Source: Streptomyces misionensis
GTDB taxonomy: Bacteria > Actinomycetota > Actinomycetes > Streptomycetales > Streptomycetaceae
Assembly: GCF_007896895.1 (NCBI RefSeq)
Contig: NZ_VOGW01000061.1
Span: 23,360 to 64,209, forward strand
Length of the DNA: 40,850 bases
Reading direction: 5' to 3'
Both the position numbers and the translations under genes were made by a program. Positions 8,194-15,832 of the stretch are shown one piece after another. The notes under the pieces are model-generated. The model saw only the letters and a list, made by a program, of their open reading frames with translations. It was not told where the DNA came from and ran no database searches. Every line of letters starts with the position of its first letter. The first letter of the stretch is position 1.

Positions 8194-8654
8194 GCGCGGT
8201 CGAGGAGAAGCTGGCCGCACTGGGCCTGAGCCTGCCGGAGGTCGTGCCGCCGCTGGCCGCGTACCAGCCGGCCGTGCAGTCCGGCGTGTACGTCTACACC
8301 GCCGGCCAGCTGCCGATGGTCGACGGCAAGCTGCCCGTCACCGGCAAGGTGGGCGCCGAGGTCACGGCGGAGGAGGCCAAGGACCTGGCCCGCGTCTGCG
8401 CGCTGAACGCGCTGGCCGCCGTGAAGTCCGTGGCCGGCGACCTGGACCGGATCGCGCGCGTGGTGAAGGTCGTCGGGTTCGTCGCCTCCCAGGCAGACTT
8501 CACCGGCCAGCCGGGTGTCGTCAACGGCGCCAGCGAGCTGCTCGCCGAGGTCCTCGGCGACAAGGGCGTGCACGCCCGCAGCGCGGTCGGCGTCGCGGTG
8601 CTGCCGCTGGACGCGCCGGTCGAGGTCGAGATCCAGGTGGAGCTGGCCGAGTAG
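8190..8654 (+). CDS. RidA-family (YjgF/UK114) protein
   Basis: The 154-residue protein has the YjgF fold features: YTAGQLPMVDGKLPVTGKVG near residues 35-55, VCALNALAAVKSVAGDLDRI in the middle, and the C-terminal HARSAVGVAVLPLDAPVEVE block, where the arginine matches the RidA active-site Arg. Classic RidA proteins hydrolyse reactive enamines or imines released by PLP enzymes. This one is longer than typical 125-130 residue RidA and belongs to the divergent group next to DUF4177, so its substrate is open. The start is the ATG inside the ATGA overlap. A 96-bp gap separates it from the Nudix gene. Confidence 0.9.
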   Translation: MSAVEEKLAALGLSLPEVVPPLAAYQPAVQSGVYVYTAGQLPMVDGKLPVTGKVGAEVTAEEAKDLARVCALNALAAVKSVAGDLDRIARVVKVVGFVASQADFTGQPGVVNGASELLAEVLGDKGVHARSAVGVAVLPLDAPVEVEIQVELAE

Positions 8655-8750
8655 TCACCTCGGTGGCCCGGTGGCCCGGTGGATCCCCCGGTTCCGCTCC
8701 GGCCCCGGGTACCTCTCGAACATTCGCCCTACACGGGATAGCCTCCGGCC

Positions 8751-9644
8751 ATGGCGAACGGTCAGTGGTACCCCCCGGAGTGGCCGGACCGCATCCGCGC
8801 GCTCGCGGACGGCGCCCTCACCCCGGTGTCCCCCAAGCGCGCGGCGACGGTCCTCCTGCTCAAGGACACCGAGGCCGGACCGGTCATCCACATGCTGCGC
8901 AGACGCGCCTCCATGGCCTTCGCCGGAGGCGCGTACGCGTACCCCGGGGGCGGCGTCGACCCGCGCGACGACGACACCCGGATCCGCTGGGCGGGCCCCA
9001 CGCGCGCGTGGTGGGCGAAGCGGCTCGGGGTGGACGAGGCGGGCGCCCAGGCCATCGTCTGCGCGGCCGTACGGGAGACGTACGAGGAGGCGGGTGTGCT
9101 GCTCGCCGGGCCCGGCCCGGACACGGTCGTCGGCGACACCACCGGCGCCGACTGGGAGGCCGACCGCGCCGCCCTGGTCGCGCGCGAGCTGTCCTTCGCC
9201 GAGTTCCTGCACCGGCGCGGTCTGGTGCTGCGCTCGGACCTGCTGGGTGCCTGGGCCCGCTGGATCACCCCGGAGTTCGAGGACCGCCGCTACGACACCT
9301 GGTTCTTCGTGGCCGCCCTGCCGGAGGGCCAGCGCACCCGCAACGCCTCCACGGAGGCCGACCGTACGGTGTGGACCCGTCCGGCCGAGGCCGCCGCCGG
9401 GTACGACCGGGGCGAGTTGCTGATGATGCCGCCCACCATCGCCGCCCTGCGCGAGCTGCTGCCCTACGGCACCGCCGCCGAGGCGCTGGCGGCCGCCGAC
9501 GCGCGCGATCTGACACCGGTGCAGGCGACCGCCCGGCTGGTGGACGGCGAGATCGTGCTGTCCTGGCCGGGGCACGAGGAGTTCACCAAGCACGTTCCGG
9601 CCGGGGCGAAGGCCGCCGACGCGACCGGTGGAGGCCAGGCATGA
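8751..9644 (+). CDS. Nudix hydrolase (NUDT19-like)
   Basis: The 297-residue protein shows FAGGAYAYPGGGVDP at about residues 61-75, then, after an insert of about 35 residues, the core Nudix helix AVRETYEEAGVLL with the metal-binding Glu residues. The long insert inside the Nudix box and the overall size resemble NUDT19/RP2p-type hydrolases, some of which cleave CoA derivatives. Nudix enzymes split nucleoside diphosphate linkages; the substrate here is not determinable. TAGCCT ends six bases before the ATG and no ribosome site is seen, suggesting a leaderless start. Its stop overlaps the MBL gene by four bases, so the two form one unit. Confidence 0.87.
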   Translation: MANGQWYPPEWPDRIRALADGALTPVSPKRAATVLLLKDTEAGPVIHMLRRRASMAFAGGAYAYPGGGVDPRDDDTRIRWAGPTRAWWAKRLGVDEAGAQAIVCAAVRETYEEAGVLLAGPGPDTVVGDTTGADWEADRAALVARELSFAEFLHRRGLVLRSDLLGAWARWITPEFEDRRYDTWFFVAALPEGQRTRNASTEADRTVWTRPAEAAAGYDRGELLMMPPTIAALRELLPYGTAAEALAAADARDLTPVQATARLVDGEIVLSWPGHEEFTKHVPAGAKAADATGGGQA

Positions 9645-10471
9645 CCCACGCCGGCGCGCTGCCGGGCCAGCCCAGGGGAGCGGTCGGTTCGGGCCCCGCC
9701 ACCGAGCGGGCCGTGAACGTCCTCGCGCCCAACGCCTCCGCGATGACCCTGGACGGCACCAACACCTGGATCGTCGCCGAGCCCGACTCCGACCTGGCCG
9801 TGGTGATCGACCCGGGCCCGCTGGACGAGGGGCATCTGCGGGCGGTCGTGGACACTGCCGAGAAGGCCGGCAGGCGCATAGCCCTGACCCTGCTCACCCA
9901 CGGCCACGAGGACCACGCCGAGGGCGCCGCCCGCTTCGCGGAGCTGACCCGCACCCGGGTGCGGGCGCTCGACCCGGCGCTGCGCCTCGGCGACGAGGGC
10001 CTGGCCGCGGGCGACGTGATCACGACCGGCGGCATCGAGCTGCGGGTCGTACCGACCCCGGGGCACACCTCCGACTCGCTGTCCTTCCACCTCCCGGCCG
10101 ACCGGGCGGTGCTGACCGGGGACACCATCCTCGGGCGGGGCACGACGATGGTGGCCCACCCCGACGGGCGGCTGGGCGACTACCTGGACTCCCTGCGCCG
10201 CCTGCGCTCCCTCACGGTGGACGACGGCGTGCACACCGTGCTGCCGGGCCACGGGCCGGTCCTGGAGGACGCACAGGGCGCCGTGGAGTTCTATCTGGCC
10301 CACCGCGCCCACCGGCTCGCCCAGGTGGAGACGGCGGTCGAGAACGGCCACCGCACCGCGGCCGAGGTCGTCGCCCACGTCTACGCCGACGTGGACCGCT
10401 CCCTGTGGCCGGCGGCGGAGCTGTCGGTACGGGCCCAGCTGGAGTACCTGACCGAGCACGGGCTGATCTGA
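9641..10471 (+). CDS. Metallo-beta-lactamase-fold hydrolase (LACTB2-like)
   Basis: This 276-residue enzyme carries the zinc motif THGHEDHAEG (HxHxDH, about residues 87-96), PGHTSDSLSFH, LTGDTILG and PGHGPVLEDA, the metal ligands of the glyoxalase II/LACTB2 branch. A C-terminal winged-helix-like tail (VYADVDRSLWPAAELSVRAQ) is typical of LACTB2-like proteins, which act on thioesters or RNA. It corresponds to Rv3677c. Starting at the ATG in an ATGA overlap, it is coupled to the Nudix gene; together they may clean up CoA-type or nucleotide metabolites (inference). It converges on the nucleotidyltransferase gene. Confidence 0.9.
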   Translation: MTHAGALPGQPRGAVGSGPATERAVNVLAPNASAMTLDGTNTWIVAEPDSDLAVVIDPGPLDEGHLRAVVDTAEKAGRRIALTLLTHGHEDHAEGAARFAELTRTRVRALDPALRLGDEGLAAGDVITTGGIELRVVPTPGHTSDSLSFHLPADRAVLTGDTILGRGTTMVAHPDGRLGDYLDSLRRLRSLTVDDGVHTVLPGHGPVLEDAQGAVEFYLAHRAHRLAQVETAVENGHRTAAEVVAHVYADVDRSLWPAAELSVRAQLEYLTEHGLI

Positions 10472-10490
10472 CCGGCGGCCCCGGCCGGTC
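10470..10490. terminator. Short hairpin between convergent genes
   Basis: GACCGGC (10470-10476) pairs with GCCGGTC (10484-10490) across a 7-base loop, overlapping the stop codon of the MBL gene. It sits in a 32-bp gap between two convergent stops and may terminate both transcripts. There is no T-run. Confidence 0.5.
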
Positions 10491-10503
10491 CGGTCGGCGG
10501 TCG

Positions 10504-11340
10504 CTAGCCGGCGGGTTCGTCCTCCGGCCGCGGGGCCTTCACGCCGTGCACGCGCGCGTACTCGGCGGCGAGCCAGGGGCCCAGGTCGTCCACGTACGTC
10601 CGCAGCACCTCCGGATCGCCGACGGGCTCGTGGCCGTGGCGGGCGGCCGTGCGCAGTTGGGCGGCACGCCCCGGGTAGTACGCGCCGCAGACCTCGGCCA
10701 TCTCGGGCAGATCGCTCGTCCAGCCGTTCCAGCGGGGCATGACGAGGGTGAAGCCCGTTCGGACGAGGTGCCGGGACATGAAGCGCACCAGGGGCCGCAG
10801 GGCCGCCTCGCCGTCCCCGGCGTCGGCGATCCGCCGCCGCCAGCGGGGCAGCAGACGGCCGAGGTCGCCGTTGGTCTCGCGGGCGAGCAGCGAGTCGGGA
10901 CCGTAGCGGGGCAGGTGGTCGGCCAGGTCGGCGCCGAGCAGCGGGGTGCACAGACAGGCCACGAACCAGCCCAGGTCGTACCGCTCCTGCTCGCTCAGCA
11001 GCCGCCGCCGGCCGTACAGCAGCGCCCCGACCCCGTCGATCTGCGGAAACTCCCGGTCCAGGGCCGCGCCCAGGGTGCGTACGACCGCGTGGTCGGCGTC
11101 CGCTGGCTCCTCGCGCAGGACGACGAACAGGTCCAGGTCGCTGCGGCCGGGGCGGGCGGTGCCGCGGGGGATCGAGCCGTAGAGGTACGCGCCGTCCAGC
11201 CGCGCCCCGAAGACCTCCGGCAGCCGCTCACGGACGGCGGCCACGACGGGGCGGAAGGCGACGGGTACGCGGGCCAGGGAGCCTTCCCGGGCGATGAAGC
11301 CGTGGGGGTCCAGGCCGCGCGGGCGGGGTGGCTGGGGCAT
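10504..11340 (-). CDS. Aminoglycoside-adenylyltransferase-like nucleotidyltransferase
   Basis: The 278-residue protein contains YLYGSIPRGTARPGRSDLDL (GSx10DxD type), the nucleotide- and metal-binding motif of the DNA polymerase beta/ANT superfamily, at roughly residues 65-85. The helical C-terminal half fits an AadA/KNTase-like substrate domain. It could adenylate an aminoglycoside or another small molecule, but no product specificity can be read. The ATG at 11340 was chosen; an in-frame GTG at 11358 is possible and neither has a well-spaced ribosome site. I do not recall a counterpart in the mycobacterial neighbourhood, so it may be a local insertion. Its GC content is like its neighbours'. 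Confidence 0.8.
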   Translation of the reverse strand: MPQPPRPRGLDPHGFIAREGSLARVPVAFRPVVAAVRERLPEVFGARLDGAYLYGSIPRGTARPGRSDLDLFVVLREEPADADHAVVRTLGAALDREFPQIDGVGALLYGRRRLLSEQERYDLGWFVACLCTPLLGADLADHLPRYGPDSLLARETNGDLGRLLPRWRRRIADAGDGEAALRPLVRFMSRHLVRTGFTLVMPRWNGWTSDLPEMAEVCGAYYPGRAAQLRTAARHGHEPVGDPEVLRTYVDDLGPWLAAEYARVHGVKAPRPEDEPAG

Positions 11341-11481
11341 GGGGTCACTGTGCCGCACGCCCTCGTCGCGGGCAGCCGGTTTTCGCCCTCGGGGGAGGGC
11401 CGCCCCAGAGCGCTCGGCCGGGACGCGGGCCCGGGCGGGCCCGCCCTGCGTGTCGTACCGGCCGGGACCCGTGTCGGCGGG

Positions 11482-12156
11482 TCAGCGCGAGCGCTTCGCC
11501 AGCCGCTCCACGTCCAGCAGGATGACCGCCCGCGCCTCCAGGCGCAGCCAGCCGCGCTGGGCGAAGTCGGCCAGGGCCTTGTTCACGGTCTCGCGGGACG
11601 CGCCGACCAGCTGGGCCAGCTCCTCCTGGGTGAGGTCGTGGACGACGTGGATGCCCTCCTCGGACTGCACGCCGAAGCGGCGCGACAGGTCGAGCAGGGC
11701 GCGCGCGACGCGGCCGGGGACGTCGGAGAAGACCAGGTCGGACATGGCGTCGTTGGTCTTGCGCAGCCGGCGGGCGACGGCGCGCAGCAGGGCGCCGGCC
11801 ACCTCGGGGCGGGCGTTCAGCCAGGGCTGGAGGTCACCGTGGCCGAGGCCGAGGAGCTTGACCTCGGTCAGCGCGGTGGCGGTCGCCGTGCGCGGGCCCG
11901 GGTCGAACAGCGACAGCTCGCCGATCAGCTCGCCGGGACCGACGACGGCGAGCATGTTCTCGCGGCCGTCGGGGGAGGTGCGGTGCAGTTTGACCTTGCC
12001 CTCGGTGACGACGTACAGGCGGTCGCCCGGGTCGCCCTCGTGGAACAGGGAGTCGCCGCGAGCGAGGGTCACCTCGCTCATCGAGGCGCGAAGCTCCGCG
12101 GCCTGCTCGTCGTCGAGCGCCGCGAAGAGCGGGTTGCGCCGCAGAACGTCGTCCAC
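11482..12156 (-). CDS. crp: Crp, cyclic-AMP receptor protein family regulator
   Basis: The 224-residue protein matches S. coelicolor Crp as I remember it. The N-terminal cyclic-nucleotide domain includes the phosphate cassette GELIGELSLFDPGPRTATAT (about residues 72-91), and the dimerisation helix follows. The winged helix-turn-helix is DLTQEELAQLVGASRETVNK (about residues 169-188). Streptomyces Crp governs germination, growth and antibiotic synthesis. The GTG at 12156 is chosen because AGGAGAG lies just upstream and the known protein starts VDDVLRRNPLF; upstream ATGs would add unsupported residues. A Crp-like palindrome at 12247 suggests autoregulation. The gene is divergent from nth, as in mycobacteria. 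Confidence 0.95.
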   Translation of the reverse strand: MDDVLRRNPLFAALDDEQAAELRASMSEVTLARGDSLFHEGDPGDRLYVVTEGKVKLHRTSPDGRENMLAVVGPGELIGELSLFDPGPRTATATALTEVKLLGLGHGDLQPWLNARPEVAGALLRAVARRLRKTNDAMSDLVFSDVPGRVARALLDLSRRFGVQSEEGIHVVHDLTQEELAQLVGASRETVNKALADFAQRGWLRLEARAVILLDVERLAKRSR

Positions 12157-12246
12157 GAGTTCTCTCCTATTCGACCTGCTCAGGGGATCTTGCATCCCCT
12201 GTGTGCCAGGGGACCGTGTTCTCATTTTGCCGGACGGTCCAAACAG

Positions 12247-12260
12247 TGTGATCTGTCACA
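12247..12260. promoter_or_regulatory. Candidate Crp operator in the crp/nth spacer
   Basis: TGTGATCTGTCACA has the Crp half-sites TGTGA and TCACA separated by four bases. It also fits the pattern GTG-N6-GNCAC that I recall for S. coelicolor Crp. It lies about 90 bp upstream of the crp start and about 115 bp upstream of the nth leader, so it could control crp itself, nth, or both. Confidence 0.6.
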
Positions 12261-12362
12261 AGGATGCCGCACGGGTGTGCCGGGGTAAGCGTCAGGGGTC
12301 CAATCGGGGGCCGATCTCCGGGGTCCGAGGCGGATGCCGGTGGCGGGCTCTAGGCTGGCCGA

Positions 12363-12404
12363 GTGTCCAAAACGCCGGTGAGAGCACAGGCCAAGGGGGC
12401 TTAG
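12363..12404 (+). CDS. Possible 13-codon leaderless leader peptide upstream of nth
   Basis: A GTG at 12363 opens a 13-residue frame (MSKTPVRAQAKGA) ending in TAG three bases before the nth start. TAGGCT at 12351-12356 has the spacing of a -10 box for a leaderless start at this GTG. Terminating ribosomes would be placed right at the nth GTG. Too short for coding statistics, so this is only a candidate. Confidence 0.3.
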   Translation: MSKTPVRAQAKGA

Positions 12405-12407
12405 CGG

Positions 12408-13433
12408 GTGGTTGTACGTCGCGATTCCGCTGTGGGCGAACAGGGTCCCGAAGGCAGTAAGAAAAGTAGAAAAAAGGCTGAGGTGACTAAAAAGTCGGCT
12501 TCGGCCAAGAAGACGGGAACTGCCAGGAAGGCGTCCCCTGCCGGGAAAACGGCCTCCGTCCGGAAGGTCACCCCGGTCAAGAAGGCCGTGGCCACCGGCG
12601 CGTCGGTGGCCGTCGAGAAGGCCGCGCCGGCGAAGAAGGTCGCCGTCGAAGCGCCCGCCGGGGAGTCCCGCACCGCCCTGGTCCGCCGGGCCCGCCGGAT
12701 CAACCGCGAGCTGGCCGAGGTGTACCCCTACGCCCACCCCGAGCTGGACTTCGAGAACCCCTTCCAGCTGCTGGTCGCCACCGTGCTGTCGGCCCAGACC
12801 ACCGACCTGCGCGTCAACCAGACGACCCCCGGGCTCTTCGCCCGCTACCCCGCGCCCGAGGACCTGGCCGCCGCCGACCCGGAGCAGGTCGAGGAGATCC
12901 TGCGCCCGTGCGGGTTCTTCCGGGCCAAGACCAGGTCGGTCATAGGGCTGTCCAAGGCGCTGGTGGAGGACTTCGGCGGCGAGGTGCCGGGACGGCTGGA
13001 GGACCTGGTCAAGCTGCCCGGAGTCGGCCGCAAGACCGCGTTCGTCGTGCTCGGCAACGCCTTCGGACGGCCGGGGATCACCGTGGACACCCACTTCCAG
13101 CGGCTGGTGCGGCGCTGGAAGTGGACCGCGGAGACCGACCCGGACAACATCGAGGCCGCCGTCGGCGCGCTGTTCCCCAAGAGCGACTGGACCGACCTGT
13201 CCCACCACGTCATCTGGCACGGCCGCCGCATCTGCCACGCCCGCAAGCCCGCCTGCGGCGCCTGCCCGATCGCCCCGCTCTGCCCGGCCTACGGCGAGGG
13301 CGAGACCGACCCGGAGAAGGCGAAGAAGCTGCTGAAGTACGAGAAGGGCGGCCTGCCCGGCCAGCGGCTCAAGCCCCCGCAGGCGTACCTCGACGCGGGT
13401 GGCAGGCCGGCGCCGCCGCTGGGGGCCGCGTGA
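12408..13433 (+). CDS. nth: Endonuclease III with a lysine-rich histone-H1-like N-terminal tail
   Basis: The 341-residue protein has a catalytic core from about residue 85 that is normal endonuclease [19 protein letters not shown], the helix-hairpin-helix [17 protein letters not shown] with catalytic Lys, [12 protein letters not shown] with catalytic Asp, and the C-terminal cluster Cys-x6-Cys-x2-Cys-x5-Cys ([17 protein letters not shown]). It excises oxidised pyrimidines and nicks abasic DNA. The first 85 residues are Lys/Ala/Ser-rich ([20 protein letters not shown] and similar) like the tail of histone H1 or HupS, and probably grip DNA. The start of this tail is coded by AT-rich DNA (12450-12500) unlike the rest. 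GTG 12408 follows AAGGGGGC; GTG 12483 is an alternative that still keeps most of the tail. Compare Rv3674c. Confidence 0.93.
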   Translation: MVVRRDSAVGEQGPEGSKKSRKKAEVTKKSASAKKTGTARKASPAGKTASVRKVTPVKKAVATGASVAVEKAAPAKKVAVEAPAGESRTALVRRARRINRELAEVYPYAHPELDFENPFQLLVATVLSAQTTDLRVNQTTPGLFARYPAPEDLAAADPEQVEEILRPCGFFRAKTRSVIGLSKALVEDFGGEVPGRLEDLVKLPGVGRKTAFVVLGNAFGRPGITVDTHFQRLVRRWKWTAETDPDNIEAAVGALFPKSDWTDLSHHVIWHGRRICHARKPACGACPIAPLCPAYGEGETDPEKAKKLLKYEKGGLPGQRLKPPQAYLDAGGRPAPPLGAA

Positions 13434-13488
13434 CGGAACGATCGCGGCGCCCTCGGCGTTGGAAGAAGGCAGAGCGAGGGGGTGGGCG

Positions 13489-14184
13489 ATGACGCGGGCC
13501 AGTGAGGCGCGGGACGGTGCGGTGACGCTCGACAGCCGGGGATTGCCCGCCTGGCTGGACCCGGTGGTGAGCGCGGCGGGGACCATCCAGCCGCTCCAGC
13601 TCAGCCGCTTCCTGCCGCCGGAGAACGGCTCGGGCCGGCAGTCCGCCGTGCTGATCCTGTTCGGGGAGGGCGAGCGCGGCCCCGAGCTACTGCTCATGGA
13701 GCGCTCCGGCTCCCTGCGCTCGCACGCGGGCCAGCCGTCGTTCCCGGGCGGCTCGCTCGACCCGGAGGACGGCGATCCGCGCGGCGAGGGCCCACTGCGG
13801 GCCGCGCTGCGCGAGGCCGAGGAGGAGACCGGGCTCGACCCGGCCGGGGTGCAGCTCTTCGGTGTGCTGCCCCGGCTGTACATCCCGGTCAGCGGCTTCG
13901 TCGTCACCCCGGTGCTCGGCTGGTGGCGCGAACCCAGCCCGGTCGGGGTCGTCGATCCCAACGAGACGGCGCGGGTCTTCACCGTCCCCGTGGCGGATCT
14001 CACGGACCCCGCCAACCGCGCGACCGCCGTCCACCCCCGGGGCCACCAGGGCCCGGCATTCCTGGTCGAATCGGCCCTCGTGTGGGGTTTCACGGCCGGG
14101 GTGATCGACCGCCTGCTGCACTACGCGGGCTGGGAGCGGCCATGGGACCGGGAGAAGCGGGTCCCGCTCGACTGGCGCGCATGA
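13489..14184 (+). CDS. CoA-pyrophosphatase-type Nudix hydrolase (NudL-like)
   Basis: The 231-residue protein contains LLLMERSGSLRSHAGQPSFP, which matches the L-x-R-S-x2-L-R-x-H-x-G-Q signature of the NudL/PCD1 CoA pyrophosphatase family, directly before the Nudix box GGSLDPEDGDP...ALREAEEETGL. These enzymes split CoA and oxidised CoA into 4'-phosphopantetheine and 3',5'-ADP. The ATG at 13489 is preceded by GAGGGGG; a longer frame from 13399 overlaps nth and lacks support. The gene follows nth by 55 bp and precedes the MarP-like protease. The thioredoxin-like gene that I recall between nth and this gene in mycobacteria is absent. Confidence 0.92.
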   Translation: MTRASEARDGAVTLDSRGLPAWLDPVVSAAGTIQPLQLSRFLPPENGSGRQSAVLILFGEGERGPELLLMERSGSLRSHAGQPSFPGGSLDPEDGDPRGEGPLRAALREAEEETGLDPAGVQLFGVLPRLYIPVSGFVVTPVLGWWREPSPVGVVDPNETARVFTVPVADLTDPANRATAVHPRGHQGPAFLVESALVWGFTAGVIDRLLHYAGWERPWDREKRVPLDWRA

Positions 14185-14304
14185 CAGGGTGATCCCCGTG
14201 CTGTCTCTTTCCCGGGGACGCTGGGTCCCTCTGCCCTGCGGGGGCGGGCCGGACGCCTCGTCCGAGCCGCGGGAAGCGGAACGGAGTAGGCGAGGCCTGA
14301 AGCG

Positions 14305-15504
14305 GTGAACGTGCTGGACATCCTGTTGCTGGTCGCGGCCGTGTGGTTCGCGGTCGTGGGCTACCGCCAGGGCTTCGTCGTGGGCATCCTGTCGGTCATC
14401 GGCTTCCTGGGCGGCGGCCTCGCCGCGGTGTACGCGCTGCCCGTCGTCTGGGACGCGGCGACCGGGAACTCGGAGGTGAACACCACCGCGGCCGTCGTCG
14501 CCGTGGTCGTCGTCATCGTCTGCGCCTCCGTCGGCCAGGCCCTGACCACCCACCTCGGCAACAAGCTGCGCCGCCACATCACCTGGTCACCGGCCCGCGC
14601 CCTGGACGCCACCGGCGGCGCGCTGGTCAACGTGGCGGCGATGCTGCTGGTCGCCTGGCTGATCGGCTCCGCGCTGGCCGGCACCACCCTGCCGACCCTC
14701 GGCAAGCAGGTGCGCGGCTCCAAGGTGCTGCTCGGGGTCTCCCGGGCGCTGCCCGCGCAGGCCGACACCTGGTTCGCGGACTTCTCCTCGGTCCTCGCCC
14801 AGAACGGCTTCCCGCAGGTCTTCAGCCCGTTCTCCGACGAGCCGATCAAGGATGTCCAGCCGCCCGACCCGGCCCTCGCCGGCAGCCCGGTCGCCACCCG
14901 CGCCCAGCGCTCCATCGTCAAGGTCACCGGCACCGCCCAGAGCTGCGGCAAGGTCCTGGAGGGCTCAGGCTTCGTCTTCGCGGACCGCCGCGTGATGACC
15001 AACGCGCACGTCGTCGGCGGCGTCGACGAGCCGACCGTGCAGATCGGCGGCGTGGGCCGGCGCTACGACGCGAAGGTCGTCCTGTACGACTGGAAGCGCG
15101 ACATCGCCGTGCTCGACGTACCCGACCTCAAGTCGAACGCGCTGAAGTTCACCGGTGACGAGGCGACCGGCGGCGACGGCGCGATCGTGGCCGGCTTCCC
15201 GGAGAACGGCGCGTACGACGTGCGCGCGGCGCGCGTGCGCGGGCGGATCTCGGCCAACGGACCCGACATCTACCACCGCGGCACCGTCCGCCGTGACGTC
15301 TACTCGCTGTACACGACCGTGCGCCAGGGCAACTCCGGCGGCCCGCTGCTCACCCCCGACGGCAGGGTGTACGGGGTGGTGTTCGCCAAGTCGCTGGACG
15401 ACGCCGAGACCGGGTACGCGCTGACGGCGGACGAGATCCGGCCGGACATCACCCGCGGCCGTACGGCGAACGAGCAGGTGGACACGGACCGCTGCGCCCT
15501 GTGA
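14305..15504 (+). CDS. MarP-like membrane-anchored serine protease (CvpA + trypsin-like)
   Basis: The 399-residue protein has four N-terminal membrane helices (about residues 4-20, 25-45, 60-80 and 105-125) forming a CvpA/colicin-V domain, a linker, then a chymotrypsin-fold protease outside the membrane. The triad is His235 (TNAHVVGG), Asp266 (RDIAVLDV) and Ser344 (QGNSGGPL), nearly the same numbering as I recall for M. tuberculosis MarP (Rv3671c), which protects against acid and oxidative stress by activating the wall hydrolase RipA. Cys residues before the His may form the redox-sensitive disulfide known in MarP. The start is GTG 14305 after GAGG. It follows the NudL-like gene by 120 bp, probably in one operon. 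Confidence 0.93.
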   Translation: MNVLDILLLVAAVWFAVVGYRQGFVVGILSVIGFLGGGLAAVYALPVVWDAATGNSEVNTTAAVVAVVVVIVCASVGQALTTHLGNKLRRHITWSPARALDATGGALVNVAAMLLVAWLIGSALAGTTLPTLGKQVRGSKVLLGVSRALPAQADTWFADFSSVLAQNGFPQVFSPFSDEPIKDVQPPDPALAGSPVATRAQRSIVKVTGTAQSCGKVLEGSGFVFADRRVMTNAHVVGGVDEPTVQIGGVGRRYDAKVVLYDWKRDIAVLDVPDLKSNALKFTGDEATGGDGAIVAGFPENGAYDVRAARVRGRISANGPDIYHRGTVRRDVYSLYTTVRQGNSGGPLLTPDGRVYGVVFAKSLDDAETGYALTADEIRPDITRGRTANEQVDTDRCAL

Positions 15505-15513
15505 GCGGACGGT

Positions 15514-15693
15514 TCAGCCGCGCGGGTGACGCAGACGCACCGAGACCCAGCGGGCCCGGCGGCGCAGGATGTGCGGAATCCCCACGCGGAGGTCCGCCTC
15601 CGCCAACTGCGGGGTGCCTCGCTGAGGCGTGCTCAGACCCGCGGCCGAGCGGCGGTTGCGGGGTGCGTCACTGTAGTCGTGCGTCCAGCCCAT
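15514..15693 (-). CDS. Small basic protein of unknown function
   Basis: A 59-residue frame starting MGWTHDYSDAPRNRRSAAGL and ending in a basic, Arg-rich tail (ILRRRARWVSVRLRHPRG) has about 86% G/C at third positions, as true Streptomyces genes do, whereas overlapping frames look random. I recognise no domain. AGGGG sits very close to the ATG, which is poor spacing, and a longer frame could begin upstream. It lies alone between the convergent ends of the protease and the epoxide-hydrolase-like gene; the rest of this 330-bp spacer shows nothing else. It could be a chance frame. Confidence 0.42.
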   Translation of the reverse strand: MGWTHDYSDAPRNRRSAAGLSTPQRGTPQLAEADLRVGIPHILRRRARWVSVRLRHPRG

Positions 15694-15832
15694 ACCCCTG
15701 CGTGTGCCCCCGACCCATGGTCCATAACCGCTTGGACGACGGCCAATTGGCCTATGCGGCAGGCATGTGGCCGCAGGGGGGACAACCGGCGTGGAACCGG
15801 ATACTCCACGCATCGCTGCCGTCACCCGGTCG

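Noticed and set aside
10504..11340. Aminoglycoside resistance gene
   Set aside because: The nucleotidyltransferase motif is clear, but resistance or any specific substrate cannot be read from the sequence; kept as a family-level call.
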